Positions 8,768 through 17,707 are shown, numbered from the stretch's first letter. The stretch is DNA of 64,000 bases from Pelorhabdus rhamnosifermentans (GCF_018835585.1 NZ_JAHGVE010000020.1:1-64000); one strand, 5' to 3'. Notes: a model not told the origin generated them from the sequence alone. A program made the numbers and translations.

Positions 8768-8826
8768 ATGTCAAAATTTGAGGGAAAATTGTTTACAAAT
8801 TGACGTGCCATTGGTGCCATGTGATG
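8768..8826 (+). pseudogene. DUF255 remnant D (start and CHWCHVM tail only)
   Basis: ATG 8768 with GAGGAAA upstream reads 11 codons (MSKFEGKLFTN) to a stop. It is followed at once by ACGTGCCATTGGTGCCATGTG, the CHWCHVM codons. The central 45 codons of the fragment are deleted. The junction is type 2 (CATGTGATGGAAAAATCC). Confidence 0.65.
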
Positions 8827-8830
8827 GAAA

Positions 8831-8928
8831 AATCCTCTATCTCGGTTTAGACCGGAGTAGAGGATTGGTTATGTTTGTTCAAAGATTTTACAAAGAAAAA
8901 CCTGCTATTTATCAGTAGCAGGTTTTTT
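8831..8928 (+). repeat. type-2 module: hairpin plus bidirectional terminator
   Basis: AATCCTCTA (8831-8839) pairs with TAGAGGATT (8858-8866), with a further inner CTCGG/CCGGAG pairing. A second hairpin AAACCTGCTA / TAGCAGGTTTTTT (8898-8927) is a terminator. The same two hairpins occur at 19636-19728 and, split by an IS, at 30549-30632/32328-32350. The second also encodes the last codons of a convergent XRE gene. Confidence 0.75.
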
Positions 8929-9066
8929 GGCGTATTTAAGGCGGATAAATTCTTTGAATTTTTCAAGTCGTTCTAATGCCTCAGGTGGTAAATCCTGTAG
9001 CGAGTTATCGGTATGATGATTGACAAGTTTTTCAATGGGAGTGCGAATATTAGTTTCTCTTAAGAG
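8905..9066 (-). pseudogene. XRE repressor C-terminal fragment
   Basis: The minus strand encodes about 53 residues ending LEKFKEFIRLKYAKKPATDK and a stop at 8905. The end is like the sequence following the intact XRE repressor gene at 32398, but the HTH domain is missing. It converges on DUF255 remnant D, the same arrangement as at 19640 and 30550. Confidence 0.55.
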
Positions 9067-9075
9067 CTAGCCGTA

Positions 9076-9312
9076 TTGACTCCTGATCGTTTTGCAACGA
9101 TTTTCCCCATTTTGTTATCTAGTAGGTACTTCAGAAATTATGATATAGATTTTGCATTAGATATTTTTTCAAGTGATAGAATAATGGCCCAAAAATTATT
9201 CACAGATTATCTTATGCAAATAACGTTGACGAATGTGGACTATAAGGAAAGACTGGTGAATCTGATAAAAAAAATAATGAAATATCTAAACAAAAATGGC
9301 ATAACAATATAA
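9076..9312 (+). pseudogene. REP-associated (Y1/IS200-like) transposase C-terminal remnant
   Basis: The 78-codon frame contains YDIDFALDIFSSDRIMAQKLF, the segment that follows the Y1 HUH domain in REP-associated tyrosine transposases. The catalytic domain is absent. A second remnant of the same family sits in the same relative place after the XRE fragment near 19900-20184. Confidence 0.5.
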
Positions 9313-9832
9313 GTCAATTGCAGCGACTGAACAAAGAGACGATGTTTGACAAAAGATAAAGGGATAGAAGGCATTTCGACAAGGTAATTGGCTAGGATAA
9401 CAAAATATTCAAAAGTGTAATTTCATAGAATGCGGCGGGACAGCGATCTGTCCGAAACCACTGAAAAAGTCGATGTCGTAAAAAATCATATTACCAAGAA
9501 AACTTTTTCGCCCACAAAATTAAGTTATAGTGTTACTTGTTCATATGGGTATACCTTTTAGTACCCCCTAAAGCTCATCCGCTGAAGTGTCGTGAACTTA
9601 AGACACTTCCACCGTCCCCTTTCTTTTCCCATTGGGTCATACGATTTTTTTAAGCAGATTGTAGTTTATGGAAGAAATTAATCTTTCCTTTTCAGCCATC
9701 TAATTGAGATAATAAGGAATGGGCAGTTCTTTTTTGACAGCGAGGGTATAATCCTTTGATTTTCCATGTTTCCATGGGCTTTGAACAGCAAGTCTGACTT
9801 GCTAATCTTCGTGAGGCCGTCGCTGGTTGTAA
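9313..9832. other. non-coding gap with possible IS end
   Basis: No coding frame. CCACTGAAAAAGTC at 9458-9471 is identical over 14 bases to the left end of the IS1182-family element at 30638, so this may be a solo end left by an old insertion. Nothing else recognised. Confidence 0.35.
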
Positions 9833-10390
9833 TTATTTTTGTCGTTCAGCTCTCAAATACTCATAAATGGTTTTATCACCGATATATAGTTCTTCTACAA
9901 CAGCATTGCCATTTTTTACACGAACTGTAACAATACCATCCCTACCTGCATTCTGGCGGTATGCTCTTTCAGCGATAGGTGCCAGTTCTTCTCGCATGTA
10001 ATACCGTTTAAAGGGGAGTGTAAAATTAGCGATCGTATTATCCTGAATATAATTGATTTTGACATTTATATAGGCATTCCCTTCTGGACGAAAGGCACTG
10101 ACCCCACTGATAAAGGCATGACCTTTTTCATCTTTAGCAATGATTGCGTATGCTGTTTGACCAGAATGTAACAAATCACTATTAAGAATGGGTGCTTTTG
10201 CATCTTTAAATTGAAGGTCTACATAACGCCCGCGTAAGGCATCATAAGGATCGACAGGAGCCGTGATCCATGTATACTGTTGGCCCGTCTGTAATGTATC
10301 CTCAAAACGCCATATCATGTATAAAGGCACGGCTAGTTGAATAACAGCTAATACGATAAATAACCATAATGTCCGTTTGTTTTTCTTCAT
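9833..10390 (-). CDS. GDYXXLXY domain membrane protein
   Basis: A 185-residue protein with one N-terminal membrane segment (about 8-26) and an exported domain. It carries a variant of the GDYxxLxY motif (DPYDALRGRYVDLQF), the signature of proteins paired with DUF2157. Its start overlaps the end of the upstream DUF2157 gene by four bases, so the two form an operon. The biochemical role of the pair is not established. Confidence 0.8.
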   Translation of the reverse strand: MKKNKRTLWLFIVLAVIQLAVPLYMIWRFEDTLQTGQQYTWITAPVDPYDALRGRYVDLQFKDAKAPILNSDLLHSGQTAYAIIAKDEKGHAFISGVSAFRPEGNAYINVKINYIQDNTIANFTLPFKRYYMREELAPIAERAYRQNAGRDGIVTVRVKNGNAVVEELYIGDKTIYEYLRAERQK

Positions 10391-11682
10391 TGTGTTACCT
10401 CTTTCTTACGACGCACCATGATCCAGTTGGTAACCAGAAAGCAACTACCTATTACTACGAAAGTCAGACCACGAACAACAAAACTGAAATTACTATCAAA
10501 AAAACGCATAATAATCAGGATTGCTATCATTAGCATACCAATATTAAGCATGCCCAAACTTTTTTCTCGTGCTCCTCTACGAATAAGGGTTACGCTTAAT
10601 AAAAGTGCATATCCATTCATAAGCACTGTGGAATTAATTCCACTAAGGTCAAAGTATACTAACAACAATCCAAGTCCAGCAACTATTGGAACGCCACCAA
10701 ACAATAAATTCCTGCGGCTTTTTTTGTTTACTAGTATGATGCTTAAGATAATGACTAGTACCAATAGTGAAAACAACAACAGATATTCTGACTTTTCTAT
10801 ATTGTTAAATCCCTGTCCTATGTAGTACCATCCTTTTTTTGAGGTTAGCAGAAAGGATATGCCAATACACCCGGTAAGTCCGATTGCTTTAAATGGTTTT
10901 TGCCAAGTTTTCACAGGATTATCAAACCATATAAGACCAATAAAATATGTTGCTGCGAATAAGGTAGCGTATATCAGCATCGATAGATGCTGTAACTGTA
11001 TTGAAAAAACCTTTCCAAAACAAATATAAAAACACGGGGTAAGAACCCATGAAATAAGTACTGGAGGATTGGCATAAGGATTTGCTTTTATTAATTTCCA
11101 ATAATAAGGACCGTTTAAAGCTATTAGGACCCATATTAGATGCTTATCTATATCACCAAAGTCTCCACTCACTGCCCAAGTCGTTATCCCTATCAAGTAT
11201 AGTAGAGCTGGAGTCGTAACTCTCATTAAATAAACTAATGGGATGGACAACAACATCCAAGTAAGCATAAAATTACTAAAATCGTCGGCAATATGATACG
11301 TTTGCCCAATTAAAGCAATTGATGATCCTATGATAATCATCAAGAAGGTGGAGGTGCTTTCCGTCCAAAGAGCATTGTCTTTCTTAAACCAAATAATAGC
11401 CCCTGCTAAAATTTGAGCTATTAGCAACTTGCTAATAACAATTAATGTTCGTGTCATCCGACTCATTTGCTCCCAGTTATGAGCAAGAATTAAAATGATC
11501 CCGAGGCCTATTAATATAACTCCAACAATACCAAACATTGTGAGCAGAGTTCTATTTCCAAGACTTTTGTCAACTGGCCCATAATAACTATGTATCAAAT
11601 CGGCACTTTCTGCTGGAATAATCTCTTTCTTTACTAATTCTGGCAACTGCCCATACAGCCATTTTACAGCTTTTTGATTCAT
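10387..11682 (-). CDS. DUF2157 polytopic membrane protein
   Basis: A 431-residue protein with about 12 hydrophobic segments after a cytoplasmic N-terminus (about 60 residues) that carries the DUF2157 start (KWLYGQLPELVKKEIIPAE). Start ATG has AAAGGGAG upstream. It is the first gene of a two-gene operon with the GDYXXLXY protein. The function of the family is unknown. These two genes are intact and less like antibiotic-related cargo than the rest of the region. Confidence 0.8.
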   Translation of the reverse strand: MNQKAVKWLYGQLPELVKKEIIPAESADLIHSYYGPVDKSLGNRTLLTMFGIVGVILIGLGIILILAHNWEQMSRMTRTLIVISKLLIAQILAGAIIWFKKDNALWTESTSTFLMIIIGSSIALIGQTYHIADDFSNFMLTWMLLSIPLVYLMRVTTPALLYLIGITTWAVSGDFGDIDKHLIWVLIALNGPYYWKLIKANPYANPPVLISWVLTPCFYICFGKVFSIQLQHLSMLIYATLFAATYFIGLIWFDNPVKTWQKPFKAIGLTGCIGISFLLTSKKGWYYIGQGFNNIEKSEYLLLFSLLVLVIILSIILVNKKSRRNLLFGGVPIVAGLGLLLVYFDLSGINSTVLMNGYALLLSVTLIRRGAREKSLGMLNIGMLMIAILIIMRFFDSNFSFVVRGLTFVVIGSCFLVTNWIMVRRKKEVTQ

Positions 11683-11724
11683 GTTGTTGTCTCCCTTTCA
11701 GCCAATTACTTAAACTTATGATAT

Positions 11725-11776
11725 AAAAAGATCAAACTCTATACTTATCATGTGAAGTGTTAGAGCTTGATCTTTT
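11725..11776. terminator. inverted repeat upstream of DUF2157 operon
   Basis: AAAAGATCAA-ACTCTA pairs with TAGAG-CTTGATCTTTT, A/T-rich at both ends. It has the form of a bidirectional terminator but lies in the leader of the minus-strand operon, so attenuation is possible. Confidence 0.5.
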
Positions 11777-12212
11777 GTTCTATAACGATAAGTTATCATA
11801 TTTTACCTTATAATGCAAAAATTTCTTGTCCCCTAAATTATTTAACGCCTATGGAGTTTAGAAAAATGGCCTTATAAAAATTGTCCGACTAAGTGTTGAC
11901 AATCCATTTAAAATAATCAATGGTGGTTTTTAAACAGCTTTTTGACATGACCGTGGTGCTATGACCATGTATGATATTATGCAAACTGTAGTTTAATAAT
12001 ACTAGATTGGTCAAATAAATATTAACTGTAAACGACACCAACGAATTTAAATTTGGTTAAGCATAGCCATATCGCCAGCAATTATGAAAATATTTTAAGC
12101 GCTTTCGTATGTAAGAGGTAAATAGAGTGGCAGGTTTAATTGGTCATAAGCATAATTTTGTGTTTCATTCCGACTTTGTGAAATAGCTTTATTATATAAA
12201 AGGGAGTAGATA
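11777..12212. other. non-coding gap, no feature recognised
   Basis: About 430 bp AT-rich sequence without a supported gene or a repeat matched elsewhere. A ribosome site for the following broken nitroreductase (AAGGGAG) lies at its end. Confidence 0.55.
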
Positions 12213-12717
12213 ATGGAAGATGGAACAGATTAAAATGCGTAGAAGTATAAGAAAATACCTTGATAAATCGGTAGAAGATGAAAAAATACTTTTAATACTT
12301 GAGAGTGCAAGACTCGCCCCATCTGGCAGTAATACACAACCATGGCACTTTATTGTCATTAAATCCGAAATGACTAGACAAAAATTAGCTGAAGCATCTC
12401 ATAGCCAAAAATGGATGCTTTCGGCTCCAGTTTTTATTGTATGTGTAGCGGATATACGTTGCAAAATAAAAAGAAGATGTAGATATATCGTTAAATGAAG
12501 ATAGTCCACAAGAAGAACTTAAACAAATAATCAGAGATACATCAATTTCGGTAGGACATATATTACTTGAAGCTGACAATTTAGGTTTAGACCAATTTTA
12601 AATATACCTACTGATAAATATGTAGTTGGTATTCTCACTCTTGGCTATGCAAATGAAATACCAAAAGCTCGTCCACGAAAGACACTTGAAGAAATAATAC
12701 ATTATGAAAATTGGTGA
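12213..12717 (+). pseudogene. nitroreductase family protein, broken
   Basis: The N-terminus is a clear FMN nitroreductase (MRRSIRKYLDKSVEDEKI, LAPSGSNTQPWHF) and the C-terminus is recognisable (YVVGILTLGYANEIPKARP). Lesions: a seven-base duplication (atggaag) right after the natural start puts ATG 12213 out of frame with the body (ATG 12220); a frameshift near 12460 ends the first part at 12498; another stop and shift lies near 12600. The gene is dead unless the sequence has errors. Confidence 0.8.
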
Positions 12718-12747
12718 AATGTTCGTTAAGAAATTTTTTAAAAAATT

Positions 12748-12770
12748 AGTATTAGCGTAATGCTGATACT
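12748..12770 (+). terminator. stem-loop upstream of DUF255 copy E
   Basis: AGTATTAGCGT (12748-12758) pairs with ATGCTGATACT (12760-12770), then seven T. Compared with the stem before copy C, several base pairs have changed on both arms with pairing kept. Confidence 0.65.
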
Positions 12771-12831
12771 TTTTTTGTACATACTACTTAAGAACGTGCC
12801 ATGTAATGGAACCAATTTTGGAGGTGTTTCC

Positions 12832-13011
12832 GTGGTTAAAAAGACAAATCGATTAATAAATGAAAAGTCTCCATATTTACTCCAGCATGCTTATAATCCA
12901 GTGAATTGGTATCCATGGGGCGAAGAGGCGTTTACAAAGGCGAAGGAAGCAGACAAGCCTGTGTTTTTGAGTATCGGCTATAGTACGTGCCATTGGTGCA
13001 ATGTACATTAA
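12832..13011 (+). pseudogene. DUF255 5' fragment, copy E
   Basis: GTG 12832, preceded by TTGGAGGTGTTTCC, opens 59 intact codons: [52 protein letters not shown], then stop. The C-H-W-C motif is complete here. The sequence upstream (12795-12808, TGCCATGTAATGG) contains another CHVM-like tail, so this copy appears to have landed inside an older one. The junction is type 1 (ATGTACATTAAAGTAAC). Confidence 0.85.
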
Positions 13012-13034
13012 AGTAACTTCTTTTCTATTAGAAT

Positions 13035-13080
13035 GAGTGCCAGCAACCCATCTTGTTAGGAATTGCTGGCACTCTGTTTT
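13035..13080 (+). terminator. terminator after DUF255 copy E
   Basis: GAGTGCCAGCAA (13035-13046) pairs perfectly with TTGCTGGCACTC (13063-13074), followed by TGTTTTTT. Confidence 0.75.
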
Positions 13081-13086
13081 TTGAAA

Positions 13087-13222
13087 AATCAATTGTCGGA
13101 CGGTATTTGATCTTCCATCAAATTGCGAAGGTTAATAGTGCTTCCATCCACAACGAATGTGCCATCTCCATTGGCATGAAATGTCTGGAGTTCTGTTCGA
13201 TCCTTATCAATTCAAGCGCGTA
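13087..13222 (-). pseudogene. C-terminal coding remnant downstream of merR, unknown
   Basis: On the minus strand one frame reads IDKDRTELQTFHANGDGTF followed by VVDGSTINLRNLMEDQIPSD and a stop. It follows the MerR gene in the same direction and looks like the end of a deleted second gene. The family is not recognised. Confidence 0.35.
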
Positions 13223-13245
13223 TTACTTTCAAAAACCGACCTGGA

Positions 13246-13620
13246 TTATGGGAATTTAACTGTCTTTTCCATTACATCATATAATGCTAGCTTATAATTG
13301 ATTCTTTCCAGATGCTTTAGAATCTGCGTCAGTTGTTCCTCTGCTTTCTTTTTATGCTCCAGCATCATCTGTTTGCGCTCCGAGATTGTACTATCCCCTA
13401 GTTTAAATAATTCCGCATACCTTTTGATTTCGGAAAGAGGCATACCTGTTTCGCGCAAAGATATAATAAAGTATATCCACTCGAAATTTTGTTCGTCGTA
13501 AATTCGATTGCCATTTTTATTACGCTTTACAAAAGGCAATACGCCTTCTTTTTCATAAAAACGTAAAGTATGTTCGGAAACACCTGTTTCTTTTGCAAAT
13601 TGTTTGATGAAAATTGCCAT
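13246..13620 (-). CDS. MerR family transcriptional regulator
   Basis: A 124-residue MerR regulator. The N-terminal winged helix is typical (FAKETGVSEHTLRFYEKEGVLP, NRIYDEQNFEWI), followed by a coiled-coil dimerisation helix (about 75-115). There is no cysteine-rich metal-binding C-terminus, so it belongs to the aldehyde/general stress branch (AdhR-like). ATG 13620 is chosen because GGGAG lies eight bases upstream. It is divergent from an iron alcohol dehydrogenase, and related dyads lie in front of both genes, so it probably controls both. Confidence 0.9.
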   Translation of the reverse strand: MAIFIKQFAKETGVSEHTLRFYEKEGVLPFVKRNKNGNRIYDEQNFEWIYFIISLRETGMPLSEIKRYAELFKLGDSTISERKQMMLEHKKKAEEQLTQILKHLERINYKLALYDVMEKTVKFP

Positions 13621-13649
13621 TAATTCATCTCCCAATCGAACGACTAACT

Positions 13650-13662
13650 TAGAGTTACTCTA
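13650..13662. promoter_or_regulatory. MerR operator, regulator side
   Basis: TAGAGT-T-ACTCTA is a perfect dyad 30 bp upstream of the merR start, of the kind bound by MerR-family activators. Confidence 0.65.
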
Positions 13663-13732
13663 TATAGATATTATCATAAAATGAATCTTTCAACAATAAC
13701 ATATGCGATAAATTTGGTTTTGTAAGTACAAA

Positions 13733-13761
13733 TTAGATATCTTAATTGCTATGATATCTAA
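13733..13761. promoter_or_regulatory. perfect 9-bp inverted repeat between merR and adh
   Basis: TTAGATATC (13733-13741) and GATATCTAA (13753-13761) are perfect complements with an 11-bp spacer; a third GATATC half-site follows at 13762. It could be a second regulator's site. Confidence 0.45.
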
Positions 13762-13809
13762 GATATCGCGCGGATTTATTGCTTTTGTTTTCTTACTATA
13801 AAAATATGG

Positions 13810-13840
13810 TTGACTTAGAGCTTCTTTAATGGTTTATCCT
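13810..13840 (+). promoter_or_regulatory. MerR-type promoter of the alcohol dehydrogenase
   Basis: TTGACT (13810-13815) and TATCCT (13835-13840) are separated by 19 bp, the long spacer typical of MerR-activated promoters. The spacer carries the dyad TTAGAG-CTT-CTTTAA, related to the site at 13650. Confidence 0.65.
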
Positions 13841-13866
13841 TATATATAAATAAGGGAGTGTTTATT

Positions 13867-15033
13867 ATGTTGAATTTTAATTTTTACAATCCAACGCGCA
13901 TTTTATTTGGTAAGGACATGCTTAACAACATTGATCAACTTATTCCAGCCGACGCAAATGTTTTAATCACGTATGGAGGCGGAAGTGCAAAAAAATACGG
14001 GACGCTGGAAAAAGTAAAAACCGCACTGGGAAACAGAAAAATTCATGAATTTGGAGGTATAGAGCCAAATCCCCATTATGAAACCCTGTTAAAAGCTGTA
14101 GAGGTAGTGCGTCGTAACTGCATTGATTTTTTACTTGCCATCGGCGGCGGTTCTGTCATTGACGGAACAAAATTCATTGCACTTGCCGCTTCATACGAAG
14201 GAGTATCACTTGATCTTTTGCATTACGGTTTTACGCCCATTGGCCCGGATACTATAAAAACAGCGATTCCATTTGGTACCGTATTGACACTACCCGCTAC
14301 CGGTTCAGAAATGAATTGCGGTGGTGTAATTAGTTACGGACAAGGTAAATACCCGGTTTTCAGTGAATTAGTCTTTCCTCGCTTTTCGGTATTGGATCCA
14401 ACCATCACCTTTACACTACCCGAGATCCAAGTAGCAAACGGCGTAATTGATGCCTTTGTACATACGACGGAGCAATATCTTACATATCCTGTAGACGGCA
14501 GAATTCAGGACCGTATATCGGAAGGTATCCTGCAAACATTGATCGAAATAGGTGAAACCACAATTGTCGAATCGGAAAATTATGATGCGCGCGCCAACCT
14601 GGTCTGGAGCGCAACACTGGCACTCAACGGATTAATCTGTGCAGGTGTTCCGCAGGACTGGACAACTCATATGATTGGACATGAATTGACCAGCCTATAC
14701 GGCATTGATCATGGGCAAACATTAGCCATCCTATTACCGTCATTACTGGAAATCCGTCGCGAGCAAAAACATGCTAAACTTCTACAATATGCCGAACGTG
14801 TTTGGAACATAACGGAAGGAAGTGAAGATGTTCGAATACATTCAGCTATACAAAAAACGCGTGAATTCTTTGAAAGTCTAGGCGTAAAAACACGGCTGTC
14901 CGACTATAATATTGGCAAAGATCAACTTCTGGTCATCATTAAACAGTTAAAGTCGCATGGCATGACAGCACTTTCAGAAACCCAAGATCTTTCGCTGGAT
15001 GTGAGCCGAAAAATTTTAGAGAATGCGCTATAG
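13867..15033 (+). CDS. iron-containing alcohol dehydrogenase (BdhA/YugJ-like)
   Basis: A 388-residue group III NAD(P)-dependent alcohol dehydrogenase, close to the butanol dehydrogenase BdhA/YugJ branch. The coenzyme motif GGGSVIDGTKF and metal-site residues are visible (DAFVHTTEQY, GHELTSLYGIDHGQTLAI). Start ATG 13867 has AAGGGAG eight bases upstream. It would interconvert aldehydes or ketones and alcohols in the cytoplasm. Divergent MerR gene and a 19-bp-spacer promoter suggest induction by aldehyde or a related stress. Confidence 0.92.
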   Translation: MLNFNFYNPTRILFGKDMLNNIDQLIPADANVLITYGGGSAKKYGTLEKVKTALGNRKIHEFGGIEPNPHYETLLKAVEVVRRNCIDFLLAIGGGSVIDGTKFIALAASYEGVSLDLLHYGFTPIGPDTIKTAIPFGTVLTLPATGSEMNCGGVISYGQGKYPVFSELVFPRFSVLDPTITFTLPEIQVANGVIDAFVHTTEQYLTYPVDGRIQDRISEGILQTLIEIGETTIVESENYDARANLVWSATLALNGLICAGVPQDWTTHMIGHELTSLYGIDHGQTLAILLPSLLEIRREQKHAKLLQYAERVWNITEGSEDVRIHSAIQKTREFFESLGVKTRLSDYNIGKDQLLVIIKQLKSHGMTALSETQDLSLDVSRKILENAL

Positions 15034-15162
15034 AAAAAAGCAAAAAATGTAAAAAGATAGCTGTGATTGTGGGTTCGCTTTTTTCAACGGAAGCAGTAGT
15101 AATTGATTAATATTTAGGGGTTATGTGAATAATTCAGATTAAAGTATTTAAACAATATTATT

Positions 15163-15291
15163 GAACTAGACCACCTATTTATTAAACGAAAAGTCAGGCC
15201 TATGCTTGGATTTGATAGCTTTTAAACTGTTAGGAAAACAATTTGTGGAATTGATATCATGCATATGATTAGAAAGGGGCAGGTTCACAAA
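15163..15291 (+). pseudogene. IS6-family transposase C-terminal remnant
   Basis: The frame reads DHLFIKRKVRPMLGFDSF, a stop, then TVRKTICGIDIMHMIRKGQV. This is the well-conserved end of IS6/IS240-type transposases. The rest of the element is gone. Flanking sequence 15034-15162 holds nothing recognised. Confidence 0.7.
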
Positions 15292-15292
15292 A

Positions 15293-15476
15293 TGTCTCAC
15301 GTGGTGATATTACAAGAGTCAAAGTATTTGGAAAAATACGTGAAAGTAATATTCCGGTAAAATACAAGCATCCCAATGGAATTTATAGAAATCCAGAAAA
15401 AGATAAGCGGAAACTGTGGTGCTATCTAGCAATTAAGAACAACCATTATAATAGCTTATATTTAATTGTACAGTAA
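15293..15476 (+). pseudogene. coding remnant of unknown family
   Basis: One frame continues for about 60 codons (SRGDITRVKVFGKI, YKHPNGIYRNPEKDK, LAIKNNHYNSLYLIVQ) to a TAA with no start codon. It reads like protein but I do not recognise it. Confidence 0.35.
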
Positions 15477-15504
15477 GCGTCAATAAGAAAATGGATATAA
15501 AAAT

Positions 15505-15540
15505 AGCAACCACTAGGGTATACTTTAGTGGTTGCTTCAT
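15505..15540 (+). terminator. hairpin terminator
   Basis: AGCAACCACT (15505-15514) pairs perfectly with AGTGGTTGCT (15527-15536), followed by TCATT; the T-run is weak. Confidence 0.6.
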
Positions 15541-15603
15541 TGCTTGCCGCATCACAATTTAGCCGAGAGTATTCACGCATGTTTGGCAATTGGTTAAATT
15601 AAG

Positions 15604-15705
15604 CTGAGTGGCATGTTGTGGGAGAAAACTGAAAGAAACTCAAAGCCATATAACATATGGACTCAGAGCTTAAAAACTGCGATTTTTAATGGTATGTAAT
15701 CAAAA
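15604..15705 (+). pseudogene. diverged DUF255-tail repeat, copy F
   Basis: Begins TGGCATGTTGTGGGAG (a CHVM-like tail), then the block CTCAAAGCC..TATAACATATGG..CTCAGAGC..TTAAAAACTGC. The same block is present in copies G (18172) and H (19462). It ends in GGTATGTAATC and joins the 207-bp repeat directly. Confidence 0.6.
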
Positions 15706-15908
15706 ACATAAGATTATTTGGGTCGAACATTGATTTTAATTTAAAAATATAAGATAGCTCAAGCTCTCAAAGTACTCTCCAAAAGCGGTTGAAGGATTTA
15801 TTTTCTCAACCGCTTTTTCATATGGATTTTTCTGGATCGTATAATTGAATTTTTTTATACACTGTACCTTGGTAGTTATTGCCATAATGTAATTTAAGAA
15901 TTAAGATA
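15706..15908 (+). repeat. 207-bp intergenic repeat, copy 2, with terminator
   Basis: Closely similar to 303-509. Its central hairpin is well paired here: AAAAGCGGTTGA (15781-15792) with TCAACCGCTTTT (15806-15817), so it can act as a terminator. The repeat ends about 20 bp before the TrmB gene start. Confidence 0.8.
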
Positions 15909-15931
15909 TGAACTAACGAGGAGATGATGGA

Positions 15932-16729
15932 GTGAACGATATTATTTTGAAGTTAGAGCAATTGGGCTTTTCTTCTTATGAATCAAAAGCTTATTATGCC
16001 TTAATCCGAAAATATCCTGCCAATGGTTATGAAATTAGTAAGATAGGAAAAGTTCCATCTGCGAAAATTTATGAGACCTTAAATCAGCTTAAGATTAAAG
16101 GAGCTATTATTGAGAGTGCTACAGAAACGGGAAAATACTACCCTGTTCCTCCAGAAGCACTTTTAGCTAAATTGAAGCAAGAATTTACATCAATGATACA
16201 AGATTTGGAAAGCCAACTGAAACAAACAGAGCCTTTACCTGATATTGATTTAACGCTTAATTTTTCTGGATATGAAACCTTTGTTGAGAAGTCTATGAGT
16301 ATTATTAATAATACTAGCATATCTCTTTTTGCATCCATTTGGCCAGATGAGGATGTTCTATTAAATGATGTTATAGCAAAAGCGGAAAAACGAGGAGTTA
16401 AAGTTATTGCAGGGATATTTGGGAATTCCTCAATGGAAAGTAGCTATTATATTAATTTGGAAAGCTGTGGAAAATCATCACAAACGAGATTGGGAAAACG
16501 ACTTAATATAGTAATTGGAGACTCTAGAGAAGTGGTAATTTGTGAGGTTGGTGAAAATGGGGAAGCAGATGGCGTTTGGACAACAACACCAAGCATTATC
16601 CTAGTGGCTAAGGAATATATAAAACATGATATTTGGGGGAATATTTTGATTGATACCATCGGTAAGGAAAAGTTCAATAATATGTGTGATAGTAATGATA
16701 TGCTATCCTACCTCATTCAGAATCGTTAG
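15932..16729 (+). CDS. TrmB family transcriptional regulator
   Basis: A 265-residue regulator. The N-terminal winged helix (residues 5-75: LGFSSYESKAYYALIRKYP, SAKIYETLNQLKIKGAI) is the TrmB type; a coiled linker follows (LAKLKQEFTSMIQDLESQLK), then a phospholipase-D-like TrmB effector domain (about 105-255). The start is GTG 15932 after GAGGAGATGATGGA. TrmB proteins sense sugars or other small ligands. Two genes in the same direction follow closely (ProC-like reductase, PpnP) and may be its targets. Confidence 0.88.
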   Translation: MNDIILKLEQLGFSSYESKAYYALIRKYPANGYEISKIGKVPSAKIYETLNQLKIKGAIIESATETGKYYPVPPEALLAKLKQEFTSMIQDLESQLKQTEPLPDIDLTLNFSGYETFVEKSMSIINNTSISLFASIWPDEDVLLNDVIAKAEKRGVKVIAGIFGNSSMESSYYINLESCGKSSQTRLGKRLNIVIGDSREVVICEVGENGEADGVWTTTPSIILVAKEYIKHDIWGNILIDTIGKEKFNNMCDSNDMLSYLIQNR

Positions 16730-16780
16730 GGATGTGGAAAAAATGTATCCATTCAAGAGAAGTAAATGGGGGAATGGAAA

Positions 16781-17602
16781 ATGAATAATCTCGATTCAAA
16801 TGTTTTTAATCATATTAAGATTGGAATTATTGGGTGCGGACATTTGGGGCAAGCAATTCTGGAATCTTTGATTAACCATGGATTCTTCAAAGAAAATATC
16901 TTTGTTTCATATAAAGGTAATTCATCCACATATAAGAAAATAAAACAATTGGGGCTTGCTATATGTATCTCAGAGAATGAAAAGATTTTTAATGAAGCAG
17001 ATGTCGTTTTTGTTACAACAAAACCGCAGGATGTTATATGCTTTAAAGAAATATTGTTTTCTGAAAATACGATTGTAGTTTCCTGCTTAGCCGGAGTATC
17101 TGTTGAAATATTAAAGAATATATTTAAAACCCATGTTTGTAGAATAATGCTAAGTGGACCAGATACTATCGTTGCAGCAAAAGGAGTTGCAGCTGTATAT
17201 CCTTATAATAAATTAGTGGGTTGTATTTTAAACAAAATGAACCTTCGTATTTTTGAAATTTCGGATGAACGGGATATGGACATTTTTACAACTGGCGTAT
17301 GTTTACCCGCAGCATTATTGCAAGAAGATAATGAAGAAACCATAAAAGAAGCAATAAATGAAATAGAAAAAGACTGCGCTATGTTTTTAGATCTTTATGC
17401 GTGGGCAAAAAAAATTCTACCATCGTTTAATACAGAAAGTGAAAAAGTCGAATATATTACAAGAATGGTAACAAAAGGGGGCATTACCGAGGCAATAATA
17501 GATAGTTTAAAAGCGGGTGACTTATTTATAACTGCATTGAGAAAAGGTATTACTCGAAGTAAAGATATTTCACTGGAAATTAGTAATTTTATCCTCAATT
17601 AA
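16781..17602 (+). CDS. pyrroline-5-carboxylate reductase-like NAD(P)-binding protein
   Basis: A 273-residue protein of the ProC/F420-oxidoreductase fold. The Rossmann motif IGIIGCGHLGQA is near residues 14-25, and the C-terminal helical domain has the ProC-like segment MVTKGGITEAIIDSLKAGDL. ATG 16781 is chosen because GGGGGAATGG lies just upstream. It may reduce pyrroline-5-carboxylate or a related imine, but the central part is diverged from true ProC, so the substrate is unsure. It lies 51 bp after the TrmB gene, probably co-transcribed. Confidence 0.75.
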   Translation: MNNLDSNVFNHIKIGIIGCGHLGQAILESLINHGFFKENIFVSYKGNSSTYKKIKQLGLAICISENEKIFNEADVVFVTTKPQDVICFKEILFSENTIVVSCLAGVSVEILKNIFKTHVCRIMLSGPDTIVAAKGVAAVYPYNKLVGCILNKMNLRIFEISDERDMDIFTTGVCLPAALLQEDNEETIKEAINEIEKDCAMFLDLYAWAKKILPSFNTESEKVEYITRMVTKGGITEAIIDSLKAGDLFITALRKGITRSKDISLEISNFILN

Positions 17603-17707
17603 CTTGTCATGGTGGTTTGAATCACGAGCGATTAAAGTCTATAGCTTATGATGATGAAAAAATATGAATACTTATTATACAATAAAAATTAGAAATAAGG
17701 ATTTAAA

